Source: Eremophila alpestris peregrina
Lineage: Eukaryota; Chordata; Aves; Passeriformes; Alaudidae
Direction: 5' to 3'
Length of the DNA: 64,000 nt
Assembly (NCBI GenBank): GCA_009792885.1
Contig: WMCF01000025.1
Coordinates: 7,937,771 to 8,001,770 of the forward strand
Below, one piece after another: positions 48,873 through 61,089 of the stretch. The first letter of the stretch is position 1, and every line of letters begins with the position of its first letter. The notes under the pieces are model-generated. The model had not been told where the DNA came from and made no database searches. It saw only the letters and a list, made by a program, of their open reading frames with translations. The position numbers and the translations under genes are program-made.

Positions 48873-51441
48873 CACCAGTGTATGTGGTTGTCACAAATGC
48901 AACTTAAATCAAACATACTTCGATGCTGCAAATGTCATTTCCTACTAAAATTCTACCTACCCTTTTTGTTTTCTTCCAAAAGTCCTCCAGGATTTTTAAA
49001 TGGTGATCTAATGAAGACAGGGAGATGAACTAAATCTGTCACTGGGTTTTATCGATTCACTATTCCATTAATCTGGTTTTGCAGTTGTGTAATATCATTG
49101 ATTTCTGTGCAGGCACACAGCCTGCTACTTAAAAGTAGATTTGGAGATATTTGGTAATGGATAACATCCAGCAAGTTGCAAGTACTAAGTAATATTTTCA
49201 AGGTCACAAGGCATTTTTTTCAAGGCTGAAATAATTTATTAATGTTTCAATTTTCCTGGGGTCAGTAAAGTGATATGGTGTTTTAATAATAAGCTTTACA
49301 CAAAGTGGTAATTATAAATTTAATCAAGAAAACAATATCTGGGGGTGAAATGTATGATGAGTAGTAGGTCTTCATTGGCATTAAAATGGAAGCAAATATT
49401 TATTATTATATTTCCTTGGAACAGGCCTGCAGTGGCTCTCTAGAATTCTTGGTTTACCAAGGGAGAGAAATATCTCTGTTAATTCACAGCAATCCTACAC
49501 TCTTTATTTAAGCAAACAGAATTGGTACTAACATGGAATTGGTAGTGTTGGTTTTTTGGTGAATTGGTGAGAGTATTTTGCTATTGAGCAGGAGATACTT
49601 CTTGTAGTATTCAAGTAAAAGATTGTATTTAGGCTACATTTAATATTCTTCCCAAGTCTTCACTCTCTGAAGCTGTTGTGTTCAAGAAACTGTCCTTTTG
49701 TCCTGAGTCATGCCAGACTAACAGTCATAGTTAGGAGGCCTTCACATAATATTTTTGATCAGGCACAATTGAATTTCTTCCTAGGAAAGGTAGAACTAGA
49801 AGTTATGTGACTCTGAAAGCAGGCACATAAAATATAAGATGATGTAAATGAAAGGAGACCATCATTACTAGCTGTTTTTTTGCTGTATTAAAACAAATAC
49901 TAAAAATTCAAGTGGAATCATAAAACTGAACTGATACTCTTTTAACATTGAAACTGCCATACAGTCTCCATAGCTATTGAATCTTTTGATGGCTTAGTGA
50001 AAGTATCAATTTTTTAAAGAAATAAATAGCTACTATTAGATATCAAAAAAGTCTGAATTCAGAATTGTCTTGTATAATTGTCAGTTTCTGTGGCTTCCTT
50101 TTGATTTTATCACCTCAAGAGAATTCGCAGTCCTGTTGTTCAGAACATGGATAGCAATTATCTACAAGCTAAGGAAATTCTCTGCATTAAAGGACATGTG
50201 CAGAACATCACATAATTTCCTGAAAATAACAAAGTTGTAGGAAAAAAAACCACATTCTTTTCTGCATTTTTGTGTATCTTTATCTTCATCAATAAATTTC
50301 TGTTTTTCAGTTAGTTACCAATGAGATCTACATAAATATCTTTTTTTTTCCAATCTTGTACCACAAGATAAAAATGAATAGTTCAAAGCAGATATTTCCT
50401 AGTGAAACCAGAAAAATGCAAGTTTAGCTAAGATCCTAAATTATTTAGACACAGAACTACCTGAAGCTTGAGAAGTTCTCATATTGTTGCCTCACTTTTA
50501 AGTTGTCCTTCTGTAGGTTAATGTCAAGGGTTGTCCTGTTTGGGTTTCTGCTGGGGGACTGTAGCAGAGAGCAGAATGGGATCATTCCTTAAAGCATAGA
50601 AGAGGCAGGTAATACGTGACTTACACAGTTTCAGGTGCTCCTCTGACTAAATATTTTGCCTGAATCTGTCAATGCAATATATTTGAAAAGTCTACACAAC
50701 AAAAGCAAGATTAGTTAACTGTTAAGACCTGTACTGGTTTTGTAATATTTTAATGACAATAAATAAATAATATTATAGCTTTCCTATGGTTATTGCCTCA
50801 AATGAGACTTGTTTATGGTAGCATTTAATTCTTAGCGTTTTGCTTCCCTTCGTGGCATTTTCAGGCCACTTCTTTCCTTCTAGGAGCAGCATGAAACTAT
50901 TTTGTCTTAGCTTAAGTGAAACAGAAATCTTGCTGTTCCCAGAAAAGAATGGGGTGTGGGGAGCAAAAATACTGTGGGATTTTTTTTCTCTGTTTTCACC
51001 ACCCAAATCTGGATTCTAGGATACCACTTTTTATTACCCTCAGTCTTTTCCTCTTTGTCCTGATCACCTTCCTGTGTAAATTTTGTGCTCCCTCAATAAC
51101 ATCATTGATTATGTGAAACATCTACAAAGACCTTTTGTTCTTGCCTGTTGCCCGGGAGATTAAGTACTCTTTGCATAAGCTCTCTTTCTGCTGTGTTAAT
51201 TTTATTTCCCTTGCTCTCCAGTTTCTCTCATAAACATCTTAATTTCTTCTTCTAAAAGGATGCACTCCAAATTTGACTGATAAGGCTATTCTTGTGTTGA
51301 GTCATTTTTTAAGGTGCAAAGGCCCCTTTCTTGTATTCTTCATATCAGAGAAAGAATAGTGATATTTTGAAATGTAGGAAAGGTTCCTTGAATGTTAATT
51401 AAGGACATATATGATTGGAAGTATTTATGCATTATGTAAAT

Positions 51442-51726
51442 CCTTCCCTTCCCTTCCCTTCCCTTCCCTTCCCTTCCCTTCCCTTCCCTTCCCTTCCCTT
51501 CCCTTCCCTTCCCTTCCCTTCCCNNNNNNNNNNNNNNNNNNNNNNNNNNNNNNNNNNNNNNNNNNNNNNNNNNNNNNNNNNNNNNNNNNNNNNNNNNNNN
51601 NNNNNNNNNNNNNNNNNNNNNNNNNNNNNNNNNNNNNNNNNNNNNNNNNNNNNNNNNNNNNNNNNNNNNNNNNNNNNNTTCCCTTCCCTTCCCTTCCCTT
51701 CCCTTCCCTTCCCTTCCCTTCCCTTC
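51442..51726 (+). repeat. (CCCTT)n array with 155-base N gap
   Basis: Uninterrupted CCCTT units on both sides of an N run at 51524-51678. The minus strand reads AAGGG. True length is unknown because the gap lies inside the array. Confidence 0.98.
51524..51678. other. Assembly gap (155 N)
   Basis: Run of N flanked on both sides by the same CCCTT array, so the gap was caused by the repeat. The odd size suggests an estimated rather than a default gap length. Confidence 0.99.
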
Positions 51727-52463
51727 CTCTCTTCTGTTGCTTATGAGATTTTCAACTCCTAAGAGTACAGACTAGTTTTAACATTCTGATGTACAGCTTA
51801 CTGTCTCAGTCTTAATGAGAAAATCTTGGGGAACGTGTATACATAAGCAATAATGATCTTCAAATGACTTTTTAAAGAAATATTATTTCATGATTAATAT
51901 ATGTTATGATTTTCCAGTTGTTTGTTTTTCATCAGCTGTGCACATCAGCCCAAAATCTGATGATTAGCATTTAATATATAACAAGTTCACTGAATGATTG
52001 GCAGGCAAGCTCATCAAATACTCTCCAAAATGCTTTTAATGGCATCAGATTGGTTGGTGATGTTAATGCTTTTTTGTTATTTCCTGAAAATATTTTAAAC
52101 ATTTTGATCTTAAAACAGATCAAAAAGTTCCTTAATATTTCTGGCATGTAGTATCTGGTAAAGTAAGATGTTTGCTGAGGCTCAAAGGAATTGAGAAATA
52201 TTTTTTTATTCTGTAAAAGTGTCAAATTTGGGGTTAATCCTGAAAGCAGGTACTCAGGTGGGGGAGGGAGTTCATGACTGCATCCCATGTTTAAACAACT
52301 CAGTAGACCCAGAGCTTCTGGTCTTCTCTTGGCATTCATTAAACATAATTATGTTCCACTGCATCTTTCCCTGGGCAGCTGTGCTGAGAAGCTCTCACAT
52401 GGTGCCTGATGGAGCAATTATGCTCTACTGTGGTATTCCTACAGAGAGATTTCCACATTTGTG

Positions 52464-52500
52464 GAATGAATGAATGAAGGAAGGAATGAATGAAGGAATG
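52464..52500 (+). repeat. (GAAT)n/(GAAG)n tetranucleotide tract
   Basis: GAAT units mixed with GAAG units, imperfect. Confidence 0.93.
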
Positions 52501-53013
52501 CACAGATAGTTACTGAATCCCTGTTTGCTGAGTATCCAGGGATGCTACATTGGCTAGGCCTTCCCATGGAACACCTGTGTGGTGTTCTGCTTTTTAGGGG
52601 TGAATGTACAACATCAGCAAGTTTATTTTGTATGTCTGTTAGGCTCTTATATTATTATAAAATCAGCAACAAAAAAGTTAAGCACTAAGGATCTTCTTTA
52701 ATACAGGCTTCTTAAAACAAAGCATTGCTTCTGTTAATGTACTCTGTCTTTACATGTGTGAAATCATTAGCTTCTCGTGGTAACAACTTTGCAAGTCAGA
52801 GGTAATTTAATTCAAGCATTCCTGAATTGGGAAAATGGCAGGAGAAATGCCTGTCATTTGGGTGAGGGTTGGAATTGGTTTTCCGTGGTACTGATGTTTG
52901 AAAGTTAGATCTTCCACACAGTAATTATTCATATCATCAGTATTTTAGACAAAGAAATGTCATGCTACAAATGTGCAACAAAGAAATTAATACCTGTTTT
53001 CCTTTTCTTCTAG

Positions 53014-53098
53014 AACATCTATTCTTGGAATTTCATTTGGGGCTGCATTTCTCTTGCTTTCCTTTATTTTGTTTATCTGTTTCGCTGGACAGCTTTTG
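53014..53098 (+). CDS. ADCY2: ADCY2 exon: eighth membrane segment (last exon in window)
   Basis: 85 bases, acceptor ttttccttttcttctag and donor gtaggt. One base completes Lys and it ends in phase 0, covering about residues 624-652. It encodes TSILGISFGAAFLLLSFILF followed by ICFAGQLL, the TM8 span. Human ADCY2 has Val for the first Ile, Ala for Ser and Val for Ile, all conservative. The next expected exon (starting near QCSKKAS in human) was not found in the remaining 10.9 kb, so the following intron is at least that long and the gene continues beyond the window. Confidence 0.94.
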
Positions 53099-54221
53099 GT
53101 AGGTATTCAAGGAAATCTAATCCATTAGTTGATGGTTTCTTTGAAATAACATATTCTGATTTTGCCAAGTCACTCTGCCTTTGCACAGTACCAGTTAAAA
53201 GAAAAAGGATTTGCATGCTCAGGCTTCTATGGACATTGTTTTGTCCATGTTTTTTTGTAAAATGTCCTGATTTATCTGAAAAGCAGAAAATTCCAATGCA
53301 GTGGTTTTATTGACACTAATATTCTGTTTCTCATAGGAAGCTGGATCATCTGAGAGGTTTTCATTATTGTTTGATAGATTGCCTTCTCAAAATTTTTTGC
53401 TGTTGTGCTTACAGGAGGTGACTCATGAGTGCTTTAATTTGCACGACTGTGTATTTGTTTAAGTATTGTATAATATAATTTTCTGAGTTTAAAGAATATT
53501 TCACCATAAAAATTTGATTTGAAATATAAAAATGTTTTAGTAAATTTCCAGTATTGCCACTGAGTGGTCCAGGTATTATTATAATACTTATTAGTGTATG
53601 TAATATTATGCTGAATTTGGGAATTTAATTCAATATTTGGACAAACCTTTCAGCATGTCCTTTCTATTCTCAAATAGACCCAACATAGAACTGCACGTAT
53701 CATGAGGTTAAGGAGTTTCAGGATTTGTAAGAAAGTGAATGCAATCTGAATGTGGCATCCCTATTTCTCCTTCCTTGTCTTTGCAAAAGCTCACACAGAG
53801 AAAACTGAAAGATCTTTTATAAGAAAAGCACATGGGAAAGGCAATTACTTCAGTATGCAGTAAAACAGTATGACAAGGTAGTTAAAGAAAGAAACAGAGG
53901 AAATAGGTTTTTATAATTTCTCTCTCTTCTTTTGTGAGGCTTGTAATTAACCAGGGCATGTTTTTAAGAAAATACAATTAATATACATTTCAATTATCTT
54001 TCCAACAAGTTAGGGATGCTGCCACTGCCCAGGAATTAATCTGAAATATATAGATGATATTCTTAAATATTTTTAATCGTTAGAGTGAGGTCATAGAGGT
54101 ATTGCTATTACTTAACAGCAAAAAGTAGTTCTCATGTAATGGTATACTTGATTGCTATTTGTTATTGACAGTAAATGGAGAGTAAAATGATGAAGTCAGA
54201 ATACTACTCTTGAATAAGCAA

Positions 54222-54250
54222 ATTAAAAAAAAAAAAAGGAAAAGAAAATT
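54222..54250 (+). repeat. A-rich tract
   Basis: Thirteen A followed by GGAAAAGAAAA. Confidence 0.9.
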
Positions 54251-55234
54251 TAAAAGAATTTTTTTTCAAAGAAAAGCCAGCCTTTTCCTGAAGGAAAAAG
54301 AGGAGCTGATGAAATGGTATCAAGAAGTGCTGGCACACACATTCTCCTGGGGCTTTTATTTATAGTGCTACTTATGAGGAATACAAATACATTTTTCTGC
54401 ATTTAAAGCAATGGGTAAGCAATATCCGAAGTCAGAGTTGTAGAGTTGTGCCACTTGAATAATATCTAACACCTATTTTCAATGCCTTTTTGCCCATGTC
54501 ACATAAGTGTTGTAAAAACTGTAAATAGAAATGGAGACCTATCATTGCACTTCTGATGGCTTGCCAGTTGTCGTGTTCTAACCTAAATAACTTGAAGAGG
54601 AGTTATTTATGTCCATGTCTTTGTGAGTTCAGCTGCTCTAATACAGAAACTATGCTGCTAAGAAGATTTCAGAAAGTTATGACCTCAGTTGATGCAGTGT
54701 TGTCTTTCTTTCATGTGCATGGATGTGGTTCTTAAGGTGACAGGTGAGAAGCAGCTAACAAAAGAAGCAGTAGGTTTTCTTTTCCCTTGTTCTCTCCCTA
54801 AGGTTTCTTCCTTTGTGTCAAAATCACAGTATTTTTTTGCAGCTTTAACCACAGTGACACCCTATGTTATATTTTGGTAGCATATTTATTGCACTATCTG
54901 ACCCATCACTGTAAATGTTTTCTCTTTAGAAGAAAAAGTCTAAAATTTCAAAGAAAGTTAATATCGATACCTGAGTTTTCACGCAACAGTGACACTACTA
55001 ACAGAAATCAGGCTTTATAATCCTAAGGCTGAATTGGTTTGGGTTTGTTTGGGGCTTTTTCACACCTCTTCTTCTAAAGAGCTACATTTTGGATTCCCTT
55101 ACAGAAGGCACGTAGTAAATGTGGATTTGCTTGTGTGTACGTGTTGCACACAATTACAGAGTTTAAAATCACCAAATATCTCTCTTCTAAAAATGCACCG
55201 GGAAATCCAAGAATTTTTTGTACCCTGACAGATG

Positions 55235-55870
55235 AAATGTGGTGAGTTAGCTATGGGCCAGACACTCACCCAGCTGCTCACTCACTCTGCCTCACTCAGA
55301 AGGATGGGGTAGGAAAATAGGATGAGAAAGCTGATGGCTTGAGATACGTCAGGGAGATCACTGACCAATTACTTTCATAGAAAATGCAGACTGAACTTGG
55401 GGATAACTGATTAATTTATTGACAATTAATATAGATTTGTGTAGTAAGAAATAAAAGCAAACATTAAAAGCCACACCTTTACTCCCGCCTATCCCAAATT
55501 TACTTTCACTTCTCTACCTCCCATCAAGCAGTACAAGTAGGGGTGGAGAGTGGTTGGTGTATAGACATTTCCCCTGCTGCTCCTTCCTTTCACAGTTCCA
55601 TCCTGCTGAATTTTAAGGACTCCACAGGCTGCAGTTCCTTCAGGAGCATCACCTTCTCCAGCACAGGTCTTCCATGGGCTGAAGTGTGGTCCTTTGCTCT
55701 AGCATGGAATGCCTTCTCCTCCAGCCTTGGGGTTCCCTCTTCTGTTTCTCTCTTTGTGTTCTCTCCTCATCTCTCTGCCCAACATTTTGGGCTCTTCCTT
55801 GCCCTGGTGTTCCCCAGGTGCCCAGCCAGGGTCAGGCCTCACCACCAACCTGAGCACCAGAACCTATACA
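55235..55870 (-). mobile_element. ERV-like avian interspersed repeat, copy 2
   Basis: Contains CACCCAGCTGCTCACTCACT, GGATGGGGTAGGAAAATAGG, GGGAGATCACTGACCAATTA and AAATAAAAGCAAACATTAAA, followed by CTCCAGCACAGG and CCATGGGCTGAAG phrases. It is the same family and orientation as the block at 6640-7470 and better preserved at its left end. TTTATT at 55415-55420 gives AATAAA on the minus strand. The 113-codon open frame inside it has no recognisable similarity. Confidence 0.68.
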
Positions 55871-55934
55871 TAAACTTGCAGTAGCAGTCAAATATTTACA
55901 GGACTGTTAGAAGATTTACAGAGTGGGACCTGAA

Positions 55935-56189
55935 ATGCCAGTAAAGACAGCAAAATCTAAGTTCAGTTTACGATACCTGGCTATCCCTGTGCTTGTCTTA
56001 GGACTTTTAGGACTTTTGACACTTTACTCTCTTAGTCTTCACCTATTACAAATGGCTGTAGCCACCACAGAGTGTCCCACAGAAACCAACATTGAAAAAA
56101 TTTCTCTGCATGATTTTCCTTTCATTGGCAAAACAAAAAAACCCAATCCAGACTGTAATGCTAAAATTACTAGCTCTTGTGGAATTTAA
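55935..56189 (+). other. Unidentified 84-codon ORF with one predicted membrane segment
   Basis: The ATG at 55935 has G at -3. The frame encodes a short basic start (MPVKTAKSKFSLRY), a hydrophobic span of about 22 residues rich in Leu (LAIPVLVLGLLGLLTLYSLS), then a hydrophilic part with four Cys ending CGI before TAA. This is the layout of a signal anchor or leader peptide followed by an extracellular stretch. I do not recognise the protein. It starts 65 bases after an ERV-like repeat lying in the opposite orientation, inside an ADCY2 intron. It may be a fragment of a retroviral envelope-like reading frame, a retrocopy fragment, or chance. No promoter or polyA signal was identified. Confidence 0.3.
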
Positions 56190-59100
56190 TTGCAATATTG
56201 TAAGAAGAGATTTATGCTCACTGTTTCAGTCGGAGTTTATTAATTGATTCTGCTGTTCAGCAGCATGGCCCAGCTCAGTCTGGGGTGAAGTGATATTTCA
56301 GCCATTAGAGAAGAATAGGAATTTTTCCATTAAACAATACAGCACCATAGTAGCAAAAATAAGGAGGTTACAGACTTCCAGAGCCTGTCTTTGTGGCATC
56401 CCCTGCTGGTCTTGGGCAAACAGGCCAAGGGCTGGGAGAGCTGACAGTTCTGACAGAAACAGTATTTGCTCACAGGCATTAAACCTTGCACACTCCTAGC
56501 TAAAATGGCATATATCCTGAAACCTGAAAGGAATTTGTATCTTCTATGTTCTAATTACAATTTTGTGCCTATTACATTTTTTTCTATGTTGTTTTATTTT
56601 TTGGATAGTCACAGTATTCAGAGATACTCATAGTCTTAAAGATTATGAGTATTTTGGTCATAAAGACCCTTTTTGCCTTATATTTTCATATTTTAAATGT
56701 AGGCGCTTCTTTTTAATTCATTTTTAATATTTTATTTGAATTCTCCTTGAGAAGTTTCTTTCCCTGGTAGAGGGATAGGGAACAGGGATTGTCCTTTAGC
56801 TCATGTATTTTCTGTGTCTCTCCTCTTTATCTTCTTGAAGTACAGATGAGTTCATAGAATGCATGTGAAATGCCTCAGACCTGGTGTTAGATGTGTTTTA
56901 CCTCCTGCTGTGAATGCAAGGAAGCAGACTTCTGGTGCCTAAATGATGCATTTGAAAATGCAATGCATTCAGTAGGAAGAAAACCACGCTAAGCATGTAA
57001 AGGAAAGATTTTTGGGGTAGCTGAGGTAGATGGCCAAAGAAGTATTAATCTCAAGCTGATGTTCTTTATGCATTGATGCAAATACTATCTCAAAAAAGTC
57101 TATTTGCATTACCTGGGACATACATGCACTTAACTGATGTGACATTCTCTTTGTGCCAGTAATTTTCCATTAATGTGAAAAATTTTTTGTTGCATATGTT
57201 TATGCCTTGCAAGCCTGTTTGACTACTTAAGCTAACAGAGAAGGTAGAAGTAATGTCATCTCATCTGAACATGTTTGTAGTCTCTCTTAATTACCCAGTT
57301 AAATCATGGAACTAGCAGAACACAGTGGCAACAAAACAAACGGCAGAAATAACTGGCTTCACACTTCAGAAAGATGCTTTGGTTTGAGGTTACTGAAGTC
57401 TCTGACAAAGAGCAGCCAGTACATGAGCCCTGTCCCTGCTAGAAAAGAGCACATTTTTTACTCCACACCACTGTATAAAGAGTGATACACTGTCTTTACC
57501 TTTTTTTTTGCAGGGGTTTGTATTTTGCTCTAAAGCAATTGATATTGGTACTTAGGTACAGTCAGAATGAGTGTGTTCTTATAAGATGCTTAAAAGCTCT
57601 ATAAGGAAAAGAGTATCAGCACCAGCCCTACTTGGAAATTATTGTCAATCTGTAATTTTACCTTTGATATGAATGTCTTTTAATGCAGTTACAGATGAAA
57701 GATCTAGGCCCTTAAGTTTCTTCCATAGTCAGGCTTTGCCTGTAAATGAAGATTAAAACAGGGATGTTTATGCAAGGAGTACCTAAAGAGGCACTTTGGC
57801 ACCTACAACAGGGTCCATGAAAGAGGCTCATCAATGCTGAAAGTCATTCTGAGGAGTCTCTAGCAGAGGCACCACCACAGCAAATCCATCACCACTTAGT
57901 TGAGTACCATGTTCAGACTTCAGGAATTGTTATAAGTGTACTGATCTCAATAACAAAAATCCTCCTTCTTACTCAGTTTCTTGAGTTACATGTTTATGAC
58001 ATTAGTTACATGATTGAAGCCAGCTGAAGAATTTCCTAACCAGGTGAAAACCACATTCTTTATGTCTGCTTTGCCAAAAATAATTTTATCAACTTTTAAA
58101 ATCCAGCAATGCTGCCCTTTAGTGTCTTTGCCTGTGATGATATTGTAAGTTAATTTCAAATGAAGAGATACCCAAGTATGCTTCATAGTTTGCAAACAAT
58201 TTTTCCTGCCATTATTAAAAAAGCAGGAAAGCAGAGAGCATCCTGATTGTTTTCAGTGGTCTCTGCATGTATTACCTGAGAGCTGGTACCCATGATGTGC
58301 TAGTACCAGAATATGGGCACAGATCAGAGCTCCTGTTGTGTGAGACAGTTTTTGGATGGTAGAATCTCACTTGGAGATCAAGACTTGGCAAATGTAGAAC
58401 ACAGCATTCAGAAATCCTTCCTCTAGTTCAGTGCCCTGAGCGCTGTCCTTAAAATGTCATTCAGGTTTGATTCTTCTCAAAACTAGTGGCTCTTTAAATA
58501 TTTTCTGAGAAAAAGAAAAACCTTGATGGGAGGGACTGAGAACATCTTAACTTAAAATAGCACATAATGCAGTGATTGTACACTTTCTTGAGTGAGGAGA
58601 GCAGCACAGGAAATGCCAGGACTGAACTCTGACCGCCTAAAGGCATGTTTGTGCAGGGCACTGACATGTTCTTTCCTTTGAATGACACAGCTGAAGTGAA
58701 CCATTTTAACATGGCCTGTTGTAAAGGATAATTAACACTGCTAAGTATGGTGAAATTGAAAATGTGATGCTGACTTTAGTTTTTGCTGTTATTTCTTTAT
58801 TCAGGATTCTAGATTTTGTCCAGCCAGTTGCATGAAGTAGAAATTGAGTGGACTTTCCACCTGGATGCACTTTGTATGATTCAAAATTCCTGGCTTAGAT
58901 TTACAGGTGCCACCTGGAAATTTAAACTGGTGATTCAAAAGTTTTGTGTTACAGTAGTCATTTTAGAAGTACTTTGGTCTTTTTGTCAACATCAGGAGCA
59001 TTAATAAGTATGTAAAGTGAAAGCTTGTATCTGTATAGCAAAATCCCCCTTCTCCAAGCTTAGGTCACTGTAATCGCTGTCAGCAAGTTCTTTGGGTTTG

Positions 59101-61089
59101 AACTTTGGTGTCTTCTTCAACTCTGAGTGAAAATGAGCATGTAAAAAGATCTGAATTTTGTTTCTTCTGATTGCATTCTTTGAAGCATCAGTATTGGTAA
59201 AATATCGAGTTGTATTTGAATGCAAAATGAAAAGAACAACAATAGAACTATAGAAAATGTGATTCACTGGCTTTCTGTAAATAAGAAGTTTTCAGTGAAG
59301 ATGTTCCAACCCCAGCTAGGATGTGAAGGAGAAGTGTGACAGCTCTTGAAACACTGTCTTTCATCTACGACATAGCTGTCACAATTAATTCTCGCACCAG
59401 TTCCTTGATCCCACTCAGAAAGACAGCCTTCAACTTATTAAATGCTGAAGTAGGTTTTTGTGTGTGAAAGACAACACAGGATACATTTTAATGTCCTGAA
59501 TATTCAAAATAAGTTACTGCTCATTATCATGTTGTGCTGTCTTATCAGATTTAACATGTTCAGTTGAAAAGGTAATACATTAGTCACCTCTCATACTACA
59601 AGTACCTATTATTTCTAGTCAGTAAATGATAAATACTGAACCATATTCTGCAAGCTCCACTTAGAACAAACACTGTGATACTTTCTAATGCTACTAAGAT
59701 CTGATATCTTATCCTACTTGAATGCTTTCAAGAACTGATTCTTTCTTTAATCTCATTCTCCATTTTATTCAGAAAATTGCAAAGGAGACATAACATTTAC
59801 AACAAAAAATGTATGATGGAACCAGCAAAATAAACCTGCATAAGTCGGCCTTTAAGGGTGATTTTAATGATTACCCCCACCCCTCCAGTTCTGCTTCTGG
59901 GGATTCCTCAGGTTTTCAGCTGTACTGAACTGCTGCAGTTTTACTACATATGGACTAGATTTGGACTACTCAAAACTGAAATGAAGTTCAGCAAATCTGT
60001 TATTCACACAGAGAATTACTACCCAACAGTGTATTCTTTCATGTTTTCCAAGAAATATCTATTCAATGGCTTAAAGATTTTTAGGGTTTTGTCACAAGTT
60101 TTCCTTTCAGGACCCTCAATGACTTAACAAATAAGGTGGGCAGGGCAGATGTACCAAATAAACAAGGGTCTTTCCCCTCCAGAACTCAGAGCTGTGCATT
60201 AAACAGCCTGGTAAGAAACACATCACTCTCTTGTGCTTCTGTTTGACAAGTGGAAATAACTATCTAGAACTTCATTTTAAAAGTTGCACTCTTAACATCC
60301 CTCACATTGTTCTTCCAGTTAGAGCCAGAAGCATCCTGTAATTTAGCAAGAGCAATGGAAATAATAGTTCTTTATTAATTAATCACATTGGCTGAATGAT
60401 ATATTGTTTCCTGAAATTTATGTTGTTTTGTTAGACCTTTCCTAAGTGATTAAGTTGCCTTTTTATTTTTTTTTTTCATTTTTCCTTAATGGTAGCAGGA
60501 AAACACTTTTTAAAGAAATGTAGAAAATCAGTCCAATAAGTTCCTCCTTGCTAAAATATGTTAGCAAGATCAGGTGATAATGTTCAAAAATCTTGTGAGC
60601 AAAGAAAAATTGGAATTATTGCAAGGAGTTTTAATACAGAAGTTACATAAGTCTGTACCTGTTTTCCAGGTAGTTTGAAAACAAAGGGAGTTCTCAGCAA
60701 TACATGCTGTTCTCAGCATGGGCATTGCTAAGTAGTCTCAGCAATTCTATACGTTTTTTCAATTATTACTTTCAAAGATGAAGAAAGTTCAAATTTAACA
60801 ATTGGAAGCATTGATGTTAAAATGGAAAAGTTTGGAAAGTCACCATCATTTGATGCCACCATTCTTGTATTTAGATACTGGGATTCAGCAGAGATTTTTC
60901 GGTGTGAAAGTTAATTTTATCCTCAGAGTTAAGATAATGCAAATTGTTCATATGAGTAGAGAAAGCTCAATTTACACTGTGTAGCACTACTAAAACAGGA
61001 AAGCACCTTTTTTGCAACATTGGTTTGCATTTTTTACTGAGCCATGGTTTTTTAAGTTCTGAAATTGAAAGTAAGGGCTGCTAGAGCTT

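Larger units (their letters stand above)
47230..53013 (+). other. ADCY2 intron (5,784 bases including N gap)
   Basis: Bounded by gtaagt and cttctag. Contains A-rich tracts near 47281-47300 and 48844-48872, the CCCTT array with an assembly gap (51442-51726), and a GAAT-type tetranucleotide tract at 52464-52500. Confidence 0.9.
28406..53098 (+). other. ADCY2: ADCY2 gene, partial: eleven internal exons (overview)
   Basis: Eleven GT-AG bounded exons on the plus strand join into a single open frame of 412 codons (1,236 bases). Adenylyl cyclase type 2 is a twelve-pass plasma-membrane enzyme that makes cAMP from ATP and, in the family, is stimulated by Gs-alpha and conditionally by G-beta-gamma. 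The part seen runs from the end of the first cytoplasmic linker through catalytic half C1a, the C1b linker and TM7-TM8. Exon lengths of 112, 128 and 159 bases recur in membrane adenylyl cyclase genes. Residue choices such as ENTNNFHNLYVKRHTNV and DAKMRASVRMTR-type C1b sequence fit ADCY2 better than its close paralogues ADCY4 and ADCY7 as I recall them. Residue numbers given in the exon entries assume human numbering, with the first exon starting near residue 241. No start codon, promoter, stop codon or polyA site of the gene lies in the window as far as I can see. Confidence 0.95.

Noticed and set aside
51411..51762. Plus-strand ORFs with a PFPSL-type peptide repeat
   Set aside because: Direct translation of the CCCTT array and of an N gap.
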